From Candidatus Heimdallarchaeota archaeon (lineage in GTDB: Archaea > Asgardarchaeota > Heimdallarchaeia > Heimdallarchaeales > Heimdallarchaeaceae), in NCBI GenBank assembly GCA_023135215.1, contig JAGLTP010000102.1:1-8080 (forward strand): a stretch of 8,080 bases of DNA, given 5' to 3'. Below, piece by piece: positions 4,329 to 8,080 of the stretch. How positions within the stretch are numbered: the stretch's first letter is position 1; each line of letters begins with the position of its first letter. Made by a program: the position numbers and the translations under genes. Under the pieces are notes generated by a model. That model saw only the letters and a list, made by a program, of their open reading frames with translations, did no database searches and had not been told where the DNA came from.

Positions 4329-5333
4329 ATGCCAAAAGATAACAGATATTCTCGTCAATCACTTATTCCAGGATGGGATCAAACAACATTAGATAGTAGT
4401 ACTGTTATTCTTGTTGGAGTGGGTGCGATAGGTAGTTATGTTGCCACTATTTTAGCATCTTCAGGCATTGGAAAGCTTGTCATTATTGAATTTGATACTA
4501 TTGAATTATCAAACTTAAATAGACAATTACTCTTTCGTGATGAGGATCTAGGGAAACCTAAAGCGGAAGTAGCTTCTAAGAGACTAAAGGAGATTAACCC
4601 AGAGATAGAAATAGAGTTTCATCACAAAAAAATGGAAGAAGTCAATGCTTCGGTATATGAACGAGCAAATGTTATTATCGGTTGCCTTGATACATTCATT
4701 GGCAGAAGATGGATAAGTTCTATGGCCTTAAGAGTAAAAAAGCCTCTTATTTTAGGAGGAATGTTCGCATTTTTAGGTGACGTACAAGTAATTATTCCAT
4801 ATAAAACTGCATGTTTTGAATGCCAGCCCTTGGTACCCGATGAAGAACTAGCACAAGCATGTACTCCCTATGGTGAAGAAAGGAAAAAAGAAAGAGAAGA
4901 AGAAGAGGAAGAAGCTAAACTACCTGCTGTAGCAACATTATCAAGTATCATAGGGGGGATGATGGCTCAAGAATCTCTAAAACTCATCCTTGAATTAGGA
5001 GCACCTCTGGAGAACTATATGTTCTACGATGGTCTCAATAATGCAACTACTATCATTCCATTAGCAAGAACAGAAGATTGCCCAGCTTGTGGAGAATTAT
5101 ACAAGTTAGAACAGATTAAATTTATTGCTCATCCTACTGAAACAATTAAAGACTTAATGCTTAGATTAGCATTAACTTACGGTTTGGAGAAACCTGATTT
5201 GATGGTTGAGGGAAAACTATTAGATAGCGAGAGCGTGGTAGAAAATCAACTAAAGGAAAAATCTATTGTTTATATTTTAGATAAAAATCTGGCAAAACCA
5301 ATTAAGATTGTTATAAAAATTGAAAAACTTTAG
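4329..5333 (+). CDS. Ubiquitin-activating E1-like enzyme with C-terminal ubiquitin-fold domain
   Basis: A 334-residue E1/ThiF/MoeB-family protein. The adenylation domain shows GVGAIG (30-35) for ATP binding, Asp56 in EFDTIELSNLNRQLLF (54-69, with Arg65), Lys78 in GKPKAEVA and Asp121 in CLD. Four zinc ligands sit at Cys162/Cys165 (CFEC) and Cys251/Cys254 (CPAC). Cys178 in the QACTP context is the likely thioester cysteine. A highly charged loop (about 182-197) follows it. After the zinc knuckle, residues 257-334 look like a beta-grasp ubiquitin-fold domain (TIKDLMLRL, YGLEKPDLMVEGKLL), the part that recruits the E2 in UBA3-type E1s. MoeB and ThiF lack this domain. The enzyme would adenylate the neighbouring ubiquitin and pass it to an E2 not seen here. 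It is much shorter than eukaryotic UBA1 and probably acts as a homodimer. Confidence 0.92.
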   Translation: MPKDNRYSRQSLIPGWDQTTLDSSTVILVGVGAIGSYVATILASSGIGKLVIIEFDTIELSNLNRQLLFRDEDLGKPKAEVASKRLKEINPEIEIEFHHKKMEEVNASVYERANVIIGCLDTFIGRRWISSMALRVKKPLILGGMFAFLGDVQVIIPYKTACFECQPLVPDEELAQACTPYGEERKKEREEEEEEAKLPAVATLSSIIGGMMAQESLKLILELGAPLENYMFYDGLNNATTIIPLARTEDCPACGELYKLEQIKFIAHPTETIKDLMLRLALTYGLEKPDLMVEGKLLDSESVVENQLKEKSIVYILDKNLAKPIKIVIKIEKL

Positions 5334-5338
5334 GGTGG

Positions 5339-5347
5339 TTATAAAAT
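5339..5347 (+). promoter_or_regulatory. TATA-like box for the ESCRT-I gene
   Basis: TTATAAAAT begins five bases after the E1 stop and would start a message near 5369 with a leader of about 46 bases. A second box, TTTTTTAAAG (5368-5377), gives a shorter leader. Either would make the ESCRT-I gene independent of the E1 transcript. Confidence 0.35.
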
Positions 5348-5414
5348 AGCGGTTCTTGAATGCAATATTTTTTAAAGTTTGATAGCCATGATTTATTAGA
5401 GATATAGAAACAAG

Positions 5415-6824
5415 GTGAGACAAATATCCACAGATGATTTCCTCCTCGCAAATGAAGCGCAGTTAATTTATGAAAAAGCTTCCGGATTTGAACCAGTTAG
5501 AGGCAATCTTAAACATTGGAAAGGCTTTGTTGGAATAATTGAAGGAACAGAAATACCCATTTTTGCCAATATTTGGATTCAAGATGGTTTTCCTGACATT
5601 CCTCCTTTTGTAGATATTACTCCAAAAGTTAATCATCCTAATGTTGAAGACGACGGAACTTTAAATTTACGAATTCTATCTAATTGGAAAAATAACTACA
5701 ACATCTATGAAGTGATGAATGATATTATGGATCTTTTCACTAAAGTTCCTGCAAGAACCTACAAAACAAAGGTGAAAAGAGCAAAGAAAGAAGAACGTAT
5801 TTCTGGGCTTCCAGTATATGCAATACCAACAAGACAGCTTCCTCAAACTCAAGCTAAAGCTCCAAAGGTTGATACAAAAATCGAAGAAGAAAAGAGATCA
5901 ACAGAAGAATCGATTGTCAATTATCAGAGACAGATTGAAACTATAAGCAGGAGCATAGAGAAAGAAAGAGAATCACTTTTGAAAGAAGGTGGAGTTAAAA
6001 TTGAAACTAAAGAGGTTTCCATATCAAGAGAAGATGACCTAAAAGCTGATGTTAGTGCTGTAGTGGATACTCTTGAGACCTTGCATGAAAAATTTGAAGA
6101 TGGAGACATGACAAATGTAGACTTTCTCAAGCTTTACAGAAGATACTCTAAAAAAGGTTATAAGGCAGAGAAACAGCTTAACAAAATCAGAGTAGACTCA
6201 AGTGGTAGTATGACAAAGGAAGAAGAAAAAATACTTGAATTAGAAGCAGATTTGTTTGCTTCAATTGTAACGTTAGATAATTTAATCAAAGGTTTCGAAG
6301 ATAACGAAATAGAGCAAATTGCTTATAGAAAACAGCTTAGGTCACTATTACGGGGTATATTCAAAGCTCGAATACAGTTAGAAAAAATCGGATTCAATCT
6401 AGAAGAATTTGTAAAAAGAGAAAAAATGGAAGAAAGATATTCCAAAGGTATAAGGCAATTACGTGTTGCAGAAGGTGTTGAAACAGCTGATGCAATATCC
6501 ATACCATTTGACACTCTAAAGAAGATGCCTTCTAAAACTGCAGATTATGTTTCTTCAGCGATTGAATTGATTGATCTTACAAGACTTCGTTCAGTAGCTC
6601 GAGCTGATTTGTTATTAGCAGATATTGATGAAATGCTTCATATTCTGAAAACATTTCCATCTATACCTGAAGACCATTGGGTTATAAGTGACCTAAATAA
6701 TTGGCGAGATATTCTGTCAAAATACAAACCTCAAGATGTGATAAAAGAAGAAGATTGCGAGAAACTAGAATTTCAAGCAGCAAGATGGCTGAATGATTTC
6801 AGAAGACTTTTGAAAGAATTGTAA
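5415..6824 (+). CDS. Single-chain ESCRT-I protein: UEV, steadiness box and Vps28 domains
   Basis: A 469-residue protein. Residues 1-112 form an E2-like (UEV) domain: FPDIPPFVDI, HPN at 74-76, then GTLNL, where the E2 catalytic cysteine is Asn84, followed by the conserved Trp91. So it should bind but not transfer ubiquitin, as in Tsg101/Vps23. A basic, proline-containing linker (113-155) and a coiled coil (156-190) follow. Residues 204-260 resemble the Tsg101 steadiness box (DTL...G...FLK..R..S.K...L.K.R). Residues 276-348 resemble the Vps28 N-terminal hairpin (LFASIVTLDNLIKGFED, then LEEFVKRE). Residues 385-469 resemble the Vps28 C-terminal four-helix domain (IPED...V..L..W...L, then LEFQAARWLNDFRRLL), the ESCRT-II/III contact in eukaryotes. 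Start is GTG: the only upstream ATG (5388) meets a stop three codons later. It lies between E1 and ESCRT-II genes. UEV and Vps28 C-terminal calls are firm; the two headpiece hairpins are from pattern alone. Confidence 0.88.
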   Translation: MRQISTDDFLLANEAQLIYEKASGFEPVRGNLKHWKGFVGIIEGTEIPIFANIWIQDGFPDIPPFVDITPKVNHPNVEDDGTLNLRILSNWKNNYNIYEVMNDIMDLFTKVPARTYKTKVKRAKKEERISGLPVYAIPTRQLPQTQAKAPKVDTKIEEEKRSTEESIVNYQRQIETISRSIEKERESLLKEGGVKIETKEVSISREDDLKADVSAVVDTLETLHEKFEDGDMTNVDFLKLYRRYSKKGYKAEKQLNKIRVDSSGSMTKEEEKILELEADLFASIVTLDNLIKGFEDNEIEQIAYRKQLRSLLRGIFKARIQLEKIGFNLEEFVKREKMEERYSKGIRQLRVAEGVETADAISIPFDTLKKMPSKTADYVSSAIELIDLTRLRSVARADLLLADIDEMLHILKTFPSIPEDHWVISDLNNWRDILSKYKPQDVIKEEDCEKLEFQAARWLNDFRRLLKEL

Positions 6825-6894
6825 TGGCAATAACAACATAATGAGGTTTTTACAATTTCCCTTCTCTTTCATCCCATGAGGTCAGAATCACTAG

Positions 6895-7209
6895 GTGAAT
6901 TTCTTGGATAGGAGAAATGCTCTCAATACGATGTTCATCAATATAAGAAAGGATTTATTTGAACTTGTAAATATGATTGAGATAAAAATCGATATAGGAT
7001 ATATCCTCGAAGAGATAGAGGAATTATCATATGAAGTTCAAAAAATGAGTGAAATCGGTTCTAATATGGGAGTAGAGATGAAAGATATTTATAATTCATT
7101 GTACAATAAATATAAAAACAAACTAGCTTCGTTTTTAACCCCCAGAGAAGCAAATCATCTTGTTAGTAAAATAATGAGTTGGATACAAACATTACCGGGT
7201 TTGATTTAA
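6895..7209 (+). CDS. Small helical protein between ESCRT-I and ESCRT-II genes, function unknown
   Basis: A 104-residue protein that I do not recognise. It appears all-helical: about 7-30, 33-57, 61-80 and 83-99. There are no cysteines, no membrane segment and no catalytic motif. Residues 45-80 (YEVQKMSEIGSNMG, then MKDIYNSLYNKYKNKL) have the spacing of the helical hairpins in ESCRT-I headpiece subunits and echo the FLKLYRRYSKKGYK stretch of the neighbouring ESCRT-I protein. This is suggestive only. It lies 70 bases after the ESCRT-I gene with no clear promoter of its own, so it may be cotranscribed with it. Start is uncertain: GTG 6895 (GAGGT 12 bases before) or TTG 6904 (AGGTGA at 6893-6898, better spaced); ATG 6931 would shorten it by 12 residues. 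A missing third ESCRT-I subunit (Vps37-like) or an Asgard-specific ESCRT partner are the leading ideas. Confidence 0.75.
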   Translation: MNFLDRRNALNTMFINIRKDLFELVNMIEIKIDIGYILEEIEELSYEVQKMSEIGSNMGVEMKDIYNSLYNKYKNKLASFLTPREANHLVSKIMSWIQTLPGLI

Positions 7210-7255
7210 ATTTAAGTAAAACAACGTCGGAAGAAATATTTTGGATTTGCGAAGA

Positions 7256-7263
7256 TATAAATA
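7256..7263 (+). promoter_or_regulatory. TATA box (TATAAATA) for the Vps22-like gene
   Basis: TATAAATA is identical to the box found at 2497-2504 on the minus strand. Centred about 24 bases before TTG 7283 and 36 before TTG 7295, it predicts a start of transcription very close to the first codon. Confidence 0.45.
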
Positions 7264-7282
7264 ATTGCTAGACAATAAATAG

Positions 7283-8020
7283 TTGGAGATTGAATTGGGA
7301 TTACGAGAAATAGAGAAAAAAATCAAGGTAAAATCAGCATTCCAAGTTAAAGATGCAGAATTGATGATTAAAGAATTAGAACAAATGATAGGGAATATTG
7401 GAGAAATTAAGAAACAATTGAAAAAATTCGAGAAAAAATTTGGTGGTAAGATCACTGAAAACAAAGAATATTATGAAAAACTTGCTGATTTAAGAAAAGA
7501 ACTTGGTTTACCCATGGAAATTGGGCGTTTTGATTGGCAGGAAACTCCCACTCTAAAAGATAAGCTTACAGGAAGAGGTTTTTATGACATTTTAGCAAAT
7601 GAGATTATAGAGCTAGGTCAAAAACTTACGCCTGAAAACGGGGGGATAATGTCATTAGGTGAGTTATTCACTCAGTTAAACAAAACTCGTCCAGGTAAGA
7701 TGGTTTCTATTGATGATATGTATCGATCACTGGAGAAACTAATAAATGCTCAACTTATTCCTCCGTACAAGACTCTTGAATCAGGAACTAAGATAGTAGA
7801 ATTTACCACCGTGGAATTCAGTCAAGACCATGATATTATCCTAAATTACGCTTCACGTGAAGGATATGTTACAAAAGAAGATTTGTTAATGCGTACTGAC
7901 TGGAACGAAGAACGAATTGATAGATGCTTAACATTCTTTGAAGAACATGGGATTGCACGGGTGGATAGAAGCTATTCTGGTGGAACAAAATACTGGTTCC
8001 CAGGTCTTATGAGTCTATAA
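7283..8020 (+). CDS. ESCRT-II subunit Vps22/EAP30 (SNF8) homologue
   Basis: A 245-residue protein, similar in length to human SNF8 and yeast Vps22 (roughly 230-260 aa). The order of parts is the same. There is an N-terminal helical/coiled segment (1-75, with GLREIEKK like the family's glycine-containing KKK start). A first winged helix follows (about 98-175), with FYDILANEIIELG and GGIMSLGEL matching the family's FYYELGVQIIE and GGLITLEEL. The second winged helix (about 180-245) has DHDIILNYASREGYVT and the closing YWFPGL. In eukaryotes two Vps25 copies and one Vps36 join Vps22, linking ESCRT-I to ESCRT-III at membranes. No Vps25 gene is present here. Start is non-ATG: TTG 7283 directly follows an in-frame TAG. 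TTG 7295, with GGAG at 7285-7288 six bases before it, is an equally good choice and removes four residues. Confidence 0.93.
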   Translation: MEIELGLREIEKKIKVKSAFQVKDAELMIKELEQMIGNIGEIKKQLKKFEKKFGGKITENKEYYEKLADLRKELGLPMEIGRFDWQETPTLKDKLTGRGFYDILANEIIELGQKLTPENGGIMSLGELFTQLNKTRPGKMVSIDDMYRSLEKLINAQLIPPYKTLESGTKIVEFTTVEFSQDHDIILNYASREGYVTKEDLLMRTDWNEERIDRCLTFFEEHGIARVDRSYSGGTKYWFPGLMSL

Positions 8021-8080
8021 TTAAAATACTTTATCAGCTTCAAACTGAATTATTGTTTTATCTTTATTTAACCATCTTGC
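8021..8080 (-). CDS. C-terminal end of a convergent gene (partial, runs off the right edge)
   Basis: Read on the minus strand, the last 60 bases are open and end in TAA at 8023-8021. They encode 19 residues with coding-like composition (RWLNKDKTIIQFEADKVF at the end). The stop abuts the Vps22 stop with no gap, the same tight convergent layout as the GTPase and coiled-coil genes at 1796/1799. Nineteen codons are too few to identify a family or exclude chance. Confidence 0.35.
   Translation of the reverse strand, partial: ARWLNKDKTIIQFEADKVF

Noticed and set aside
5415..5750. Active ubiquitin-conjugating E2
   Set aside because: The active-site position is Asn84 and no nearby cysteine could replace it; a ubiquitin-binding E2 variant fits better.
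5924..6514. Two minus-strand open frames within the ESCRT-I gene
   Set aside because: Both are fully inside a well-supported plus-strand gene and show no recognisable protein features.
6876..6911. Eleven-codon frame ATG...TAG overlapping the start of the 104-aa gene
   Set aside because: Too short to support as a gene. It could be a leader peptide or the sign of a start-site frameshift, but nothing in the sequence favours either.
7192..7464. Minus-strand 90-codon open frame
   Set aside because: Antisense to the coiled N-terminal part of the Vps22-like gene, with Phe/Ile/Asn-rich shadow composition.
1..8080. CRISPR array, insertion sequence or recent gene transfer
   Set aside because: No regularly spaced direct repeats, no transposase-like frame, no terminal repeats, and base composition looks even throughout.

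Overview
The window reads as a chromosomal segment of an AT-rich archaeon, almost certainly an Asgard archaeon. The evidence is the combination, within about 7 kb, of a Ras/Rab-type small GTPase, a ubiquitin, a ubiquitin-activating E1-like enzyme, an ESCRT-I-like protein and an ESCRT-II Vps22/EAP30 protein, together with archaeal-style TATA boxes close to start codons. The lineage within Asgard (Heimdall-, Loki-like or other) cannot be fixed from this piece. No rRNA, tRNA, transposon or CRISPR array is visible.

Layout. Positions 1-117 (minus) hold the N-terminus of a membrane protein. Positions 118-523 are a roughly 400-base intergenic stretch with several inverted repeats, a possible small RNA and the promoter and leader of a small winged-helix regulator (524-796), which ends in a good hairpin/T-tract terminator. 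A 103-residue helical protein and a small GTPase follow as a translationally overlapping pair (941-1796). They converge, two bases apart, on a coiled-coil protein of unknown role (1799-2467, minus). That gene diverges from a PIG-L/LmbE-type deacetylase (2592-3299), which is followed by a divergent PDCD5-like protein (3434-3823).

From 3939 to 8020 lies the core of the window, all on the plus strand: ubiquitin (78 aa, ending Gly-Gly-Phe), an E1 with a C-terminal ubiquitin-fold domain, a 469-aa ESCRT-I protein, a 104-aa helical protein of unknown function, and a full-length Vps22-like ESCRT-II subunit. Most of these genes have gaps of 70-150 bases with their own TATA-like boxes, so this is more likely a cluster of short transcription units than one tight operon. 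The last 60 bases look like the 3' end of a further convergent minus-strand gene.

How the genes could work together (inference): E1 activates ubiquitin after its last residue is removed. An E2, a ligase and a JAMM-type protease must lie outside the window. The catalytically dead E2-like (UEV) domain of the ESCRT-I protein would read ubiquitin on cargo, and its Vps28-type C-terminal domain would recruit ESCRT-II (Vps22 plus an unseen Vps25). The most striking point is that the ESCRT-I protein appears to carry the Vps23/Tsg101 UEV and steadiness box plus both Vps28 domains in one chain. The unnamed 104-aa protein sits exactly between ESCRT-I and ESCRT-II genes and is the best candidate for an undescribed component.
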